DNA from: JAICQM01 sp963781555
Lineage (GTDB): Bacteria; Chloroflexota; Limnocylindria; QHBO01
Length of the DNA stretch: 64,000 nt
Direction of reading: 5' to 3'
Assembly (NCBI GenBank): GCA_963781555.1
Contig: CAWAGB010000006.1
Span: 62,001-126,000 of the forward strand
Shown here: piece after piece, positions 9,638 through 18,958 of the stretch
Layout: the number at the start of each line of letters is the position of its first letter
Position numbering within the stretch: position 1 is the stretch's first letter
Notes under the pieces: model-generated
The model's database searches: none
Told to the model about the DNA's origin: nothing
Seen by the model: only the letters and a program-made list of their open reading frames with translations
Translations under genes and position numbers: made by a program

Positions 9638-9674
9638 AGGGGAGACCGGACGCGGGCACTCGCCGGTCTCCCCT
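9638..9674. terminator. 12-bp hairpin between convergent genes
   Basis: Arms AGGGGAGACCGG (9638-9649) and CCGGTCTCCCCT (9663-9674) are perfectly complementary around a 13-nt loop. It lies between the DRTGG gene and the convergent panC end, so it could serve both directions. No T-tract. Confidence 0.65.
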
Positions 9675-9783
9675 GATGACCGCGACGCGTCCGGTACGAG
9701 ACCGGGGTCGCGGTGACACGGCGGATGATAGAAGCACGGCCCGTGCCGTCACTAGTACTTTCGCCCCGCGCGGCCCCGTCGCT

Positions 9784-10638
9784 CTACGCGGCGTCCCAGG
9801 CGAGCGGCATGACATCGGTAAGGCGGGTGCGCCCAATCCAGGCTGCCACCATCGCGAGGGCTGGACCGGTGACGCGCTGCAGCTCTGCAAGCGAGGTTGC
9901 ATCCGCGACCGAGACGTAATCGGGCCGGGCCATCGGCTCGCCGGCGATGATCTCCGACATCCGCGCCCGAAGCACCTCTGCGGAGCGCTCTCCGCTCTCG
10001 TACGCGTGGCTGGCGGCGTTGACCGCGGCATGCAGGCAGGTGGCCGCCATGCGCTCCTCGATCGAGAGGCGAGCGTTGGCGCTGGAGAGGGCAAGGCCGT
10101 CCGGGTCGCGGACCGTGGGGCACACCACCAGCTCCACGTTCATGAACAGGTCGCGCAGCATGCGGCGCAGCACCACCACCTGCTGGGCGTGCTTCTGGCC
10201 AAGATAGACACGCGCCGGGCCGGTCAGGTGGATGAGCTTCATCATCACCGTCGTCAATCCATCGAGGTGCCCGGGCCGCGAAGCGCCCTCCAGCTGGCGG
10301 GTCAGCCCCTCGACGGTCACCCGGGTCAGGTCGTCCGGCCGGTAGAGGGTCGACACCGCGGCGCGGAACACGATGTCGGCCCCGGCGCCCTCCAGCAGGG
10401 CCAGATCGCGGACAACGTCGCGCGGCCCGCCGCCGCCCTCGTCCAGGATTCGCCACTCGGATGCGTCGCGGAACACGGAGACGACCACGCAACCGTCCGA
10501 GTCGCCTGCCGCGCGCACGAGCGACAGCTGCCCATCGTGAATCGCGCCCATGGTGGGCACGAAGCCCACCGAGTCACCGCCGAGGCGGCGTTCGAGGATC
10601 GCGGCGCGAAGGTCGTCGGTGCTCTCGACGACCTTCAT
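9784..10638 (-). CDS. panC: divergent pantothenate synthetase (PanC) homologue
   Basis: PanC condenses pantoate and beta-alanine using ATP. The 284-residue protein aligns end to end (PTMGAIHDGQ, LEGASRPGHLDGL, PTVRDPDGLALSS, VAAWIGRTRL) but conserved ligands are changed. HxGH is HDGQ; the FVNPxQF pantoate/ATP loop is FRDASEW; GEKD/GQKD is GQKH; SSRN is SSAN. In characterised enzymes these residues bind ATP and pantoate, so activity may be lost or altered. It is the last gene of a coaX-coaBC-panC operon, its ATG overlapping the coaBC stop, which points to a CoA-related role. Confidence 0.8.
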   Translation of the reverse strand: MKVVESTDDLRAAILERRLGGDSVGFVPTMGAIHDGQLSLVRAAGDSDGCVVVSVFRDASEWRILDEGGGGPRDVVRDLALLEGAGADIVFRAAVSTLYRPDDLTRVTVEGLTRQLEGASRPGHLDGLTTVMMKLIHLTGPARVYLGQKHAQQVVVLRRMLRDLFMNVELVVCPTVRDPDGLALSSANARLSIEERMAATCLHAAVNAASHAYESGERSAEVLRARMSEIIAGEPMARPDYVSVADATSLAELQRVTGPALAMVAAWIGRTRLTDVMPLAWDAA

Positions 10639-11906
10639 CGGCGACGGCTCCGACGGGTGCTGGTGGCCGGCTCGGCGGGTGGGTTGGCCGCGCGCCAGCG
10701 ATCCGCGATGAGGTCCCACAGCCGCTCGGCGACCTGCCGCTTCGGGAGCATTGGCCAGTCGGTGAGCGGGCCCTCCGCGCCGAAGACGGTCACCTTGTTC
10801 TCGTCCGAGCCGATGGCGTCGAACGGGCCGCCGACGACGTTGCCGACGATCAGGTCGAGGCCCTTCTCACGCAGCTTCGCAGCGGCGTTGGCCTCCAGGT
10901 CCTGGCTCTCGGCGGCGAAGCCGATGAGGAACGGCCGCACCTCCTCCGGCATCTCGCCGACCTCGGCAATGATGTCCGGGTTGGGGACCAGGGTGATGGC
11001 CAGCGACGAGCCGTCGCGCTTGATCTTGCGACCGGATGCGCGCTGCGGTGCGAAGTCGGCGACCGCGGCAGCCATGACCAGGATCTCGGCGCCCGGGGCG
11101 TGGCGCAGGACCGCCTCGCGCATCGCCGCGGCGGTCGTGGCGTTGACCACTTCCATGCCGCGCGGCGCTGTGACGCTCATGGCGCCGGCGATCAGGGTGA
11201 CCGCCGCGCCGCGGTCGCGCGCCGCCTCGGCGATGGCCGTGCCCATCTTGCCGCTCGAGCGATTGCCGATGAAGCGCACCGGGTCGATGGGCTCGCGGGT
11301 GCCGCCGGCGGTGATCACGACCCGGATCCCATCCAGGTCGCCGGCGCGGGCGAACAGGCGCTCGACGGCGTCGACGATGGTCGGTGGCTCGGCCAGCCGT
11401 CCCACACCGGTCAGGCCGCTGGCCAGCGACCCGACCTCCGGCTCCACGACGCGGTAGCCATACCCGCGCAATGTCTCGGCGTTGCGCTGCGTGGCAGGGT
11501 GAGTCCACATGCCGGCGTCCATCGCCGGCGCGACGATGACCGGCGCGCGCGAGGCGCATGCAATCGCGCTGACCGCGTCCTGCACGAGTCCGGCGGCGAG
11601 GACCCCCAGCATGTTCGCGGTCGCGGGCGCGATGACCACCGCGTCGGCGGCCTCGGCGAGGTCGATGTGGGCAATCTGCTGGTCGCCATCCAGCTCGAGC
11701 ACGTCGTCGACCACGGGTCGATGGGTGAGGCTCTCGAAGGTGAGCGGACCGACGAAGCTGGTGGCGGACGGCGTCATGGCCACGTCCACCACTGCGCCGC
11801 GCTCCATCAGCAGGCGCACCAGGGCGACCGCCTTGTACGCCGCGATGCTGCCGGCGACCCCGACCACGATGCGGCGGCCGGCGAGCGTGCCGCGCGATTC
11901 CGTCAT
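10635..11906 (-). CDS. coaBC: bifunctional phosphopantothenoylcysteine decarboxylase/ligase
   Basis: Catalyses CTP-dependent ligation of cysteine to 4-phosphopantothenate and decarboxylation to 4-phosphopantetheine. The N-terminal flavoprotein domain (VVGVAGSIAAYKA, HIDLAEAAD, catalytic-region APAMDAGMW, near residues 11-130) is followed by the CoaB ligase domain (VVITAGGTREPIDPVRFIGN, MAAAVADF, KIKRDG). About 423 residues, normal for the fusion. The start ATG overlaps the coaX stop and the stop overlaps the panC start, giving a tightly coupled three-gene operon. Confidence 0.94.
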   Translation of the reverse strand: MTESRGTLAGRRIVVGVAGSIAAYKAVALVRLLMERGAVVDVAMTPSATSFVGPLTFESLTHRPVVDDVLELDGDQQIAHIDLAEAADAVVIAPATANMLGVLAAGLVQDAVSAIACASRAPVIVAPAMDAGMWTHPATQRNAETLRGYGYRVVEPEVGSLASGLTGVGRLAEPPTIVDAVERLFARAGDLDGIRVVITAGGTREPIDPVRFIGNRSSGKMGTAIAEAARDRGAAVTLIAGAMSVTAPRGMEVVNATTAAAMREAVLRHAPGAEILVMAAAVADFAPQRASGRKIKRDGSSLAITLVPNPDIIAEVGEMPEEVRPFLIGFAAESQDLEANAAAKLREKGLDLIVGNVVGGPFDAIGSDENKVTVFGAEGPLTDWPMLPKRQVAERLWDLIADRWRAANPPAEPATSTRRSRRR

Positions 11907-12730
11907 GCGTGCTCCTCTCCGCGCTGCGCGGCTGTGGCGCTGCGCGCTGCTTCCCACGCGTAGCGGATTCCGCGCAGGGTGAGATCGGGCTCGATGGCAT
12001 CGATGCCGGGGACCTCCAGGAGCCATGGCTCGAACGTGTAGCCGCCGGTGGCGACGACGCTGATCCGTGCATCCGCGGGCGACGCTTCGGCCAGCTCTCC
12101 GCGCAGGGCGGTCAGCAGGCCGGAGACCAGGCCGATATAGCCGAGCACCGCCCCCGACTGCATGGCGTGAATGGTGTTGGCCCCGATCGCCCGCGGTGGG
12201 CGACGCAGCTCGATCCGGGGCAGCTTGCTGGCACGTCCCACGAGCGCCTCGAGGCTGAGTCCCATTCCCGGCGCGATGGCGCCGCCGATATACGCGCCGT
12301 CGTGGCTGACGAGGTCGAAGTTGGTGCTGGTGCCGAGATCCACGACGATTGCCGGCCCGCCGAACTCCGTGCGTGCCGCGAGCGCGTTCGCGAGCCGGTC
12401 GGCGCCGGCCTCGGCCGGCCGGTCGATGCGGATCTCCAGCGTCCCGCGCAGCGACCCCGCCTCCACGATCAGTGGATCCACGCCGATCCGCTCGCGGGCG
12501 ATGCGGTCCATCGTGGCGGTGATCGGCGGCACCACCGAGGCGATGGCCACGGCCCCGACGTCGCTGAGCCGGTGGCCGTCGAGGGCCAGCAGGTCAGTCA
12601 TCTGCGCGGCCAGCTCGTCGGCGGTGGCGCTCGCCCGGGTCGTGGCCCGCCAGGCGCCGGCGAGCTGCTCCCCGTCGAAGAGGCCGAGGGTGAGGTTCGT
12701 ATTGCCGATGTCGGCGGCCAGGAGTTGCAT
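11903..12730 (-). CDS. coaX: type III pantothenate kinase
   Basis: ATP-dependent phosphorylation of pantothenate, first step from pantothenate to CoA. ASKHA-fold signatures: DIGNTN near the N terminus, GADRLANALAA, VVDLGTSTNFDLV and GGAIAPGMGLS. About 275 residues, normal. I chose the ATG giving MQLLAADIGNTN because a TACGAT box lies seven bases upstream on the minus strand, so the operon mRNA appears leaderless. First gene of coaX-coaBC-panC. Confidence 0.92.
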   Translation of the reverse strand: MQLLAADIGNTNLTLGLFDGEQLAGAWRATTRASATADELAAQMTDLLALDGHRLSDVGAVAIASVVPPITATMDRIARERIGVDPLIVEAGSLRGTLEIRIDRPAEAGADRLANALAARTEFGGPAIVVDLGTSTNFDLVSHDGAYIGGAIAPGMGLSLEALVGRASKLPRIELRRPPRAIGANTIHAMQSGAVLGYIGLVSGLLTALRGELAEASPADARISVVATGGYTFEPWLLEVPGIDAIEPDLTLRGIRYAWEAARSATAAQRGEEHA

Positions 12731-12853
12731 CGCCGTCATCGTAGCCTGACGCCGTGCGGCACGGAATGGCCATTCCATCGGTCCGTCCAGCGTCTCGGGC
12801 CCGCCGCTGCCGCCAAGGCGGGCCGTGGCGCGGTGCTAGACTCGCCGACACCC

Positions 12854-13330
12854 ATGACCGACGCTCGCGCAAAGCTGTACATCAACACCGGCGTCGTCAC
12901 CAACCGGAGCGACATCTACAACATCCTCCGGCCCCTGCTGAAGCAGACGGTGAGCTACGCCTATTACCGCGGCACCACGGTGACCAGCCAGGGCACCGGC
13001 TGGGTCGAGCGCATCGTCGTGGACCACCCGGAGATCGCCAGCTACTTCACGCCGCTCTCCATCTGCCTCAACCTCGACAGCTTCGACTACCTCCAGTTCG
13101 ACACCACCTCCGAGCAGCTCCTCGTGTACACCCTTGTGATCGGCACCGAGCGGGTGGTCATCGAGTTCGCCAACAGCCTGCCGCGCCTGACCGATGACGG
13201 CGACGCGGTCGCCGGGCACCCGCTGCCGCGCACGCCGGCGGAGCTCGCCCGCGACCTGCGCTACATCCAGATGGAGCTGCTGATGGCGCCCGAGAGCGCC
13301 GACGGGTCCGACGACGACGACGAGGCCTGA
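12854..13330 (+). CDS. conserved-looking protein of unknown function (158 aa)
   Basis: Unrecognised. It is soluble, aromatic-rich (SYAYYRGTTV, YFTPLSICLNLDSFDYLQF) and ends in an acidic tail DGSDDDDEA. No catalytic motif is obvious; the fold is probably alpha/beta. A TAGACT box (12837-12842) ends eleven bases before the ATG, so the leader is very short. It is followed after one base by the M16 protease gene, with which it likely forms an operon. Confidence 0.6.
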   Translation: MTDARAKLYINTGVVTNRSDIYNILRPLLKQTVSYAYYRGTTVTSQGTGWVERIVVDHPEIASYFTPLSICLNLDSFDYLQFDTTSEQLLVYTLVIGTERVVIEFANSLPRLTDDGDAVAGHPLPRTPAELARDLRYIQMELLMAPESADGSDDDDEA

Positions 13331-13331
13331 G

Positions 13332-14690
13332 GTGGCGACCGTCGCGCGGCGTCGCGGGGAGACCACCCGGCGCGCGCCGGTTCCGTACGAGCGCTCCGTG
13401 CTGCCGAGCGGACTGCGGGTGGTGACCCAGGGCATGCCGCACGCGCGATCCGTGGCCGCCGGGCTGTTCGTGGCGGTCGGGTCCCGGCACGAGTCCTCGG
13501 CGCAGGGCGGCCTTTCGCACCTGCTCGAGCACCTCGTCTTCAAGGGCACCCGCGGCTACCCCGCGCCGGGCGGCCTGTCGGAGGCGATCGAATCGGTCGG
13601 CGGCAGTGTCAACGCCAGCACGGATCGCGAGCTGACCGTGTACAGCTCAAAGGTGCCGGCGGCGCACACCGAGCGCGCCCTGGAGGTGATCGTCGAGCTG
13701 GTGGCGCAGCCGCTCCTGCGACGCGCGGACCTGACCGCCGAGAAGCCGGTGATCGTGGACGAGATCCGGATGTACGTGGACTCCCCCGGGGACCACGTGT
13801 TCACGATGTTCGACGAGCTCCTGTTCGGCGAGCACCCGCTCGGCCGCGAGATCGCCGGCACCCCGCGCAGCGTGCGGCGTGCCACGGAGGCGGCGGTGCG
13901 CGGTCACTGGGAGGAGTGGTACCGGCCCGAGCACATTGTGCTGGCCGTTGCCGGCGCCACCGACCACGCCACGGTGACCGACATCGCCCGTGGGTGGTGG
14001 ACCGATGCGCCGCGTCCGGAGGTCCGCGTTCGGCCTGGGGCCGGCGTGGTGCCGTTCGGCAGCCCCCGTCCAACCGACCCGGGCGCCATGCGGGTCATCC
14101 ATCGCGACCTGGCGCAGGGCAACCTCTGCCTGGGGATGCCCGGCGTGGCGCGCGACCACGCGGATCGCTGGGCGCTCGACCTGCTCGGCGCGGTGCTGGG
14201 CGACGGGATGAGCAGCCGGCTCTTCCTCGAGCTGCGCGAGCGGCGCTCGCTGGCGTACGACGTGGCGACCTTCGCCACCAGCTACGCGGACTGCGGCACC
14301 TTCGGCGTTCACGCGGGCTTCGACCCCGACCACGCGGAGGAGGTGGTCGCCGCCATCGGCCGCGAGCTGGCGCGGATCTGCACGGACCCGGTCGAGGCCC
14401 ATGAGCTGGAGCGCGCCCGCGCCTATACCCAGGGCCGCCTGGAGCTGCGCATGGAGGACACGGGTGCCGTCGCCGGCTGGCTCGGGACGGGGGAGAGCCT
14501 GCTACCCCGGATCCTGACCGTGGACGAGGTGGTGGCGGAGCTCAACGCGGTCACCCCGGCCGACCTGCTGCGGGTGGCCCGGCGTTGGATCCGACCAGAC
14601 CTCGCCCGGCTCGCCGTCCTGGGGCCGTTTCGCGGCCGCTCGCGATTCAGCCGGGCCCTCCGGCCATGGCAGCCGGGCACGAGCCGATGA
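13332..14690 (+). CDS. M16-family zinc metallopeptidase
   Basis: 452 residues with two M16 halves. The inverted zinc motif HLLEH is at residues 63-67, and the distal glutamate is expected in EIRMYVDSPGDH. The C-terminal half has the R/Y pair segment ELRERRSLAYDV typical of the active half of processing-peptidase-like proteins. No signal peptide is visible, so it is probably cytoplasmic, as for other bacterial PqqL/YmxG-like members. GTG start; its stop overlaps the next gene's ATG. Confidence 0.9.
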   Translation: MATVARRRGETTRRAPVPYERSVLPSGLRVVTQGMPHARSVAAGLFVAVGSRHESSAQGGLSHLLEHLVFKGTRGYPAPGGLSEAIESVGGSVNASTDRELTVYSSKVPAAHTERALEVIVELVAQPLLRRADLTAEKPVIVDEIRMYVDSPGDHVFTMFDELLFGEHPLGREIAGTPRSVRRATEAAVRGHWEEWYRPEHIVLAVAGATDHATVTDIARGWWTDAPRPEVRVRPGAGVVPFGSPRPTDPGAMRVIHRDLAQGNLCLGMPGVARDHADRWALDLLGAVLGDGMSSRLFLELRERRSLAYDVATFATSYADCGTFGVHAGFDPDHAEEVVAAIGRELARICTDPVEAHELERARAYTQGRLELRMEDTGAVAGWLGTGESLLPRILTVDEVVAELNAVTPADLLRVARRWIRPDLARLAVLGPFRGRSRFSRALRPWQPGTSR

Positions 14691-15433
14691 GCGACGACTA
14701 CATCATCGACCTGGTCGCCGACGAGCTCGCGCTCGCCCGCGGCCAGCTGGCGTCGGGCCTGGCACCCATCGCGGAGGCGACACTGCGGCGCAGGATCGCC
14801 GAGATCGGGGTCGAGGGTGGGTCGCGGGATGAGCTCGACGCCGCCCACGCCCTGCTGGCGGAGGCGCTGTGGCGCCAGGGCCGGCATCGTGCCGCGGGGG
14901 CGGCGCTGGACGGGATTCGACCCTCGAGCATCGAGCGCCAGCGACCGGTGGTCGGGATCATCGCCGCCGAAGCGGCCGCTGCGTCCGGCGATCCCGACGC
15001 CGCCGCGCGCGGCGCGGAAACCGTGCTCAGCTCAACCGGGGTGGACGACGCGTGGCGCATCCGGGGTGGGGTGCCCGGACGGGTGGCGTGGCCCGTCCCG
15101 GCATCCATGCGCCCGGGAACGCGGCGTCCCGCTGCCGCCCCGTTCACCTCCCCGCTGACGGCGGACGAGCCGGAGCGCACCGCCGCGGCGCACGCGCGGC
15201 TCGAGGCGGCACGCCAGGCCTACGGTGCGGGCGAGAAGGGTCGCGGCGATCGCGAGCTCATGCTGGCCCTGCGGCTCGACCCGCGCATCGCGCCGGAGGG
15301 GATTGCGCTTCTCGAGCCCGGGATCGCGGAGGAGCCCGGCGCGGAGCGTCTGCTACTCTACGGCGACCTTCTCCGGGCCGCCGGTCGCGCCGCGGACGCC
15401 GCGGCAGCCTACGACCGCGCTGGCCGTTCCTGA
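14687..15433 (+). CDS. alpha-helical repeat (TPR-like) protein
   Basis: 248 residues, alanine-rich, made of helix-turn-helix repeats such as LLAEALWRQGRHRAAGAAL and LLLYGDLLRAAGRAADAAAAY that fit tetratricopeptide spacing. No catalytic domain. A proline-rich linker separates the two repeat blocks (about residues 140-165). It is translationally coupled to the M16 protease (ATGA overlap), so it may be an adaptor or scaffold for it; this is inference. Confidence 0.6.
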   Translation: MSDDYIIDLVADELALARGQLASGLAPIAEATLRRRIAEIGVEGGSRDELDAAHALLAEALWRQGRHRAAGAALDGIRPSSIERQRPVVGIIAAEAAAASGDPDAAARGAETVLSSTGVDDAWRIRGGVPGRVAWPVPASMRPGTRRPAAAPFTSPLTADEPERTAAAHARLEAARQAYGAGEKGRGDRELMLALRLDPRIAPEGIALLEPGIAEEPGAERLLLYGDLLRAAGRAADAAAAYDRAGRS

Positions 15434-15524
15434 GGGTCCCAGCACCGCGCATCGGTACCAGTCGCCGCGCGCCCGCCTGGCGCGGTGGCAGCGGTCAAGC
15501 CCCCGCATCACAAGGAGCCTGTCC

Positions 15525-15992
15525 ATGGAGCGAACTCTGGTCCTCGTCAAGCCGGACGGCGTGCAGCGCAGCCTCGTCGGCGAGATCATCGCCCGCTTCG
15601 AGCGCAAGGGGCTAAAGCTCGCCGGCCTGAAGCTCATGCACGTCGACGGCGAGCTTGCGGAGCGCCACTACGCGGTCCACGCGGGCAAGCACTTCTACGC
15701 CGGACTGATCGAGTTCATCACGTCCGGCCCCGTCGCCGCGCTGGCCCTCGAGGGGCCGGACGCCATCGCCACCGTACGCCGCATGGTCGGCCGCACCATG
15801 CCGAACGAGGCCGAGCCGGGGACGATCCGCGGCGACCTGGGGATCAGTGGCCTGCGCAACCTGATCCATGCGTCGGACGCGCCGGAGACGGCCCTCGCCG
15901 AGCTCGATCTGTGGTTCGGCAGCGACGCGCTGGTCGACTACGAGCGCGCCATCGACGCGTGGGTGGTGGCGGAGGAGCCGGCGCGCGGCTGA
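15525..15992 (+). CDS. ndk: nucleoside diphosphate kinase
   Basis: Transfers the gamma phosphate from ATP to NDPs through a phosphohistidine. The 155 residues show TLVLVKPDGVQRSLVGEI, GRTMPNEAEPGTIRGD and the active-site histidine in NLIHASD, all canonical. AAGGAG about eight bases upstream supports the ATG. It stands alone between the TPR-like gene and the convergent signal peptidase gene. Confidence 0.96.
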   Translation: MERTLVLVKPDGVQRSLVGEIIARFERKGLKLAGLKLMHVDGELAERHYAVHAGKHFYAGLIEFITSGPVAALALEGPDAIATVRRMVGRTMPNEAEPGTIRGDLGISGLRNLIHASDAPETALAELDLWFGSDALVDYERAIDAWVVAEEPARG

Positions 15993-16002
15993 GGCCGCGG
16001 CG

Positions 16003-16716
16003 TCAGTCGACGAGGGCGAAGACCCAGCCGCCGCTGGCGGCGGCCGCGGGCGCCCGGTCGGGCAGCCCCTCGTAGCCGCCGTCCGGGCGGCCGACGAACC
16101 CGACCCGGTCGAGGGGGAAGTAGCGCAGCCAGGCGCGTCCCACGATCGAATCACGATCGATCGGTCCGAAGACCCGGGAGTCCTGGCTCGCGCCACGGTT
16201 GTCGCCCATCACGAAGAACTGCCCATCGGGAACCGTCCACTCGCTCGTGCACTCCGCCGGCGCGCAGGTGGTCGGCACCGGCGCCCCGCCGGCCCGGGCG
16301 ATGTACGGCTCGTCGAGGCGGGTCGCCGAGCCACCCGGCGCGGTCACCCAGACCGCACCGTTGATGAGCTGCACGGTGTCCCCGGGCAGGCCGATGATGC
16401 GCTTGATGAACGGGATGTCGCCCTCCTGCTGGAAGCCGGACGGCGGCTGGAAGACCACGATGTCGCCGCGCTGGTAGTCGGCGAAGCGCGGGCTGATCTT
16501 GTCGATCAGCACGTACTCGTGCTCGAGGATGGTCGGGACCATCGAGCTCATGCGGACTTCGAAGGGCTGTGCCACGAAGTTGTGGATGACCAGGTAGATG
16601 ATCAGCGTCAGGACCAGGGTCTCGACGATCTCGAAGGCGCAACCGAGGCCGCGGCGGTTGGCGGGCGGCGCGCCATCGGGTTCGTCGCGGTCGTCCGCGG
16701 CAGGGGCGTAGGTCAT
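16003..16716 (-). CDS. lepB: signal peptidase I
   Basis: Membrane-bound serine protease that removes signal peptides. One N-terminal membrane segment spans about residues 29-47, after a cytoplasmic tail. The Ser-Lys dyad is Ser58 in SSMVPT and Lys105 in IPFIKRIIGLPGD; the family box GDNRGASQDSRVFGPI is intact. 237 residues. Start is the ATG giving MTYAPAADD. The gene converges on ndk and is divergent from the histidine-phosphatase gene. Confidence 0.95.
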   Translation of the reverse strand: MTYAPAADDRDEPDGAPPANRRGLGCAFEIVETLVLTLIIYLVIHNFVAQPFEVRMSSMVPTILEHEYVLIDKISPRFADYQRGDIVVFQPPSGFQQEGDIPFIKRIIGLPGDTVQLINGAVWVTAPGGSATRLDEPYIARAGGAPVPTTCAPAECTSEWTVPDGQFFVMGDNRGASQDSRVFGPIDRDSIVGRAWLRYFPLDRVGFVGRPDGGYEGLPDRAPAAAASGGWVFALVD

Positions 16717-16806
16717 CGAGGCTCCATGGGGCAGCGCGAGGGGCAGCCGGCACAGCATAGCGCAGCCCGGCGCGCGGATTGGCGACCCACTCCGTAGACT
16801 GCGCAG

Positions 16807-17466
16807 GTGGGATCGCTCGTGCTCGTCAGACATGCCACCACCGCAGCCAGCGCCTCCGGGCGCAACCTCGGGCAGCAGAGTGACATGCCGCTCTCCGCGG
16901 CCGGCGAGCGGTTGGCGGACCGCCTCGCGGCGGCGCTCGCCGCAGAGCTGGCCGAGCTGCCGCACGACGAGCTGCGGCTGGTGACGAGCCCCGCGCGCCG
17001 TTGCCGCCGGACGCTTGCGCCGGTCGCCCGCGTCCTGGGCGTCGACCCTGACCGGATCGAGGTCGAGCCCGGCCTGCTGGAGATCGACTACGGCGCCTGG
17101 GACGGCCTGAGCGCCGACGAGTGCCGCGCCCGCGACCCGGAGCTGCGCGCGGCGTGGGAGGCGAATCCGTACGCGACCCGCTGCCCGGGGGGCGAGAGCG
17201 GCGCCGATGTGGCCGCGCGAGCGCTTCCGGTGATCAATGGCCTTGCCGCGTGGGTCGCCGATGAGCGCGGCCGGTGCGCGGTCGTGGTGGCCCACAACCA
17301 CGTCAACCGGATCGTGCTGACCGATCTCCTGGGCTGGCCGATGCGCGACTACCGGCGCCGCCTGAGCCAGGACCCGGCCGGCTACAGCATCGTGACCTTC
17401 GGCGGCGATGGGCCGGTGATTCGGCGCATCAACGCGGCGGCCGCGCCGGACGCGCGGGCCGAGTGA
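16807..17466 (+). CDS. histidine phosphatase superfamily protein
   Basis: 219 residues of the phosphoglycerate-mutase-like fold. The phosphoacceptor motif is RHATT (His9; the usual form is RHGET), the second arginine is in SPARRCRRT, the acid in LLEIDYGAWDG, and the second histidine in VAHNHVNR. Related enzymes dephosphorylate alpha-ribazole phosphate or small sugar phosphates; the substrate is not predictable. A TAGACT box (16795-16800) ends six bases before the GTG, so the mRNA is probably leaderless. Confidence 0.85.
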   Translation: MGSLVLVRHATTAASASGRNLGQQSDMPLSAAGERLADRLAAALAAELAELPHDELRLVTSPARRCRRTLAPVARVLGVDPDRIEVEPGLLEIDYGAWDGLSADECRARDPELRAAWEANPYATRCPGGESGADVAARALPVINGLAAWVADERGRCAVVVAHNHVNRIVLTDLLGWPMRDYRRRLSQDPAGYSIVTFGGDGPVIRRINAAAAPDARAE

Positions 17467-17535
17467 ATTCGGGCCGACCCGTATAATCGCCCCCCTGCCA
17501 TCCGTGCGGATGGCCCGTCCGCCTCGCGAGGATCC

Positions 17536-18947
17536 ATGTCGCTCGAGCTCAACCAGCAGCTGACCCAGTCACTGCAGGTCAAGGTCACCCCGAAGCAGAT
17601 CGCTGCCAACTACATCCTGCAGATGAGCTCCGTCGAGCTGCAGGAGGCGATCAGCCAGGAGCTCGACGAGAATCCCGCCCTCGAGATGCTCGAGACGTCC
17701 GCCTGCCCCATCTGCGGCTCCCCGGTGAGCGGCAACTACTGCACCGAGTGCATGCCGAACCGCCAGGCGGCAGCGGACGACGGTAGCGCGGCAGTCGACG
17801 AGCTGCCGCCCGACTCATCGCCCCGCCTCCGCGACGAGGCGGACGAGTTCGACCCCGTGGCCCGCGCCGAGGCCGAGTTCACGCTCGAGGAGCATCTCAC
17901 CTGGAATCTGCACGCCATCCTGCCGCGTGAGCTGCACCCCATTGCAGATCACGTGATCGGCGCGCTTGACGAGAGCGGCTTCCTGACCCAGAGCGACGAG
18001 GAGATCGCGGAGGCGACGGGGACCTCAGCCGAGCAGGTCGCCCAGGTGCTGCTCGCCATGCGGGGCATCGAGCCGATCGGCATCGGCTCTCGCTCCATCG
18101 TGGAAAGCCTGCTGGCGCAGATCGCGTGGCTGCGCGAGGGCGGAGAGACGGAGGTCCCGAGATCGCCGAGGCGGTTGTCGGCGAGCATCTCGCCGAGCTC
18201 GGCGAGCGCCGCTTCCGCGACGTGGCGTCGGCGCTCGGCACCGACCAGGCCACGGTGATCGCGACCTGGGAGTTCGTGAAGTCGAGTCTCAACCCCTATC
18301 CGACGGCGGCGTTCACCGCCGCGGTCAGTGGCAGCGGCCAGCGCACGCTGATTCGCCCCGACGTGCTCATCCGCCAGTCAGACGGCGAGCTGGAGGTGGA
18401 AGTCGTCGAATCGCGACGCTTCAGCCTGCAGGTGACCCCGATCTACTCCTCGCTGTCGAGCCAGCTGCGGGCCAGCGAGACCACTGAGCAGGACAAGCAG
18501 CATGTCCGTGAGTACGTCGGCCGCGCCAAATTCTTCATCGACAACATCAATCGCCGGCGCGCCACCATCCAGCGGATCGCCGAATGCCTTGCCGAGCGGC
18601 AGCGCGACTACCTGCTCCACGGAGTCCAGCACCTCGTGCCGCTCACGCGCGCCGAGGTGGGGGACCTGATCGGCATGCACGAGTCCACCGTGAGCCGCGC
18701 CACGGCCGAGAAGTTCGTGATGATCCCGTCCGGCGAGGTGGTGCCGTTCAGCCACTTCTTCACCGCGTCGCTCGGCGTCAAGGACCAGATCCGCAAGCTC
18801 ATCGAGGCGGAGGAGCCGCGCAACGCGCTCTCCGACCAGGAGATCGCGGACCACCTCGCGGGGGAGGGGATCGCGATCGCTCGCCGGACCGTCGCCAAGT
18901 ACCGCGACGAGCTCCAGATCCTGCCCGCCCGCCTGCGACACCACTAG
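17536..18947 (+). CDS. rpoN: RNA polymerase sigma-54 factor, with inserted Cys4 knuckle; one frameshift
   Basis: Region I is Gln/Leu-rich (LNQQLTQSLQVKVTPKQIAA). The core-binding region follows, and the C terminus has the HTH and an exact RpoN box ARRTVAKYRD. Between region I and the core lies CPICGSPVSGNYCTEC (Cys57, 60, 69, 72), a zinc-knuckle-like insertion I do not know from textbook sigma-54. The frame breaks near 18157 (after GETEVP), repaired by one missing base in a C run. A TATAAT at 17482-17487 and GAGG before the ATG fit a leadered mRNA. No enhancer-binding protein is in the window. Confidence 0.9.
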
Positions 18948-18958
18948 GCGCCGCCGCG

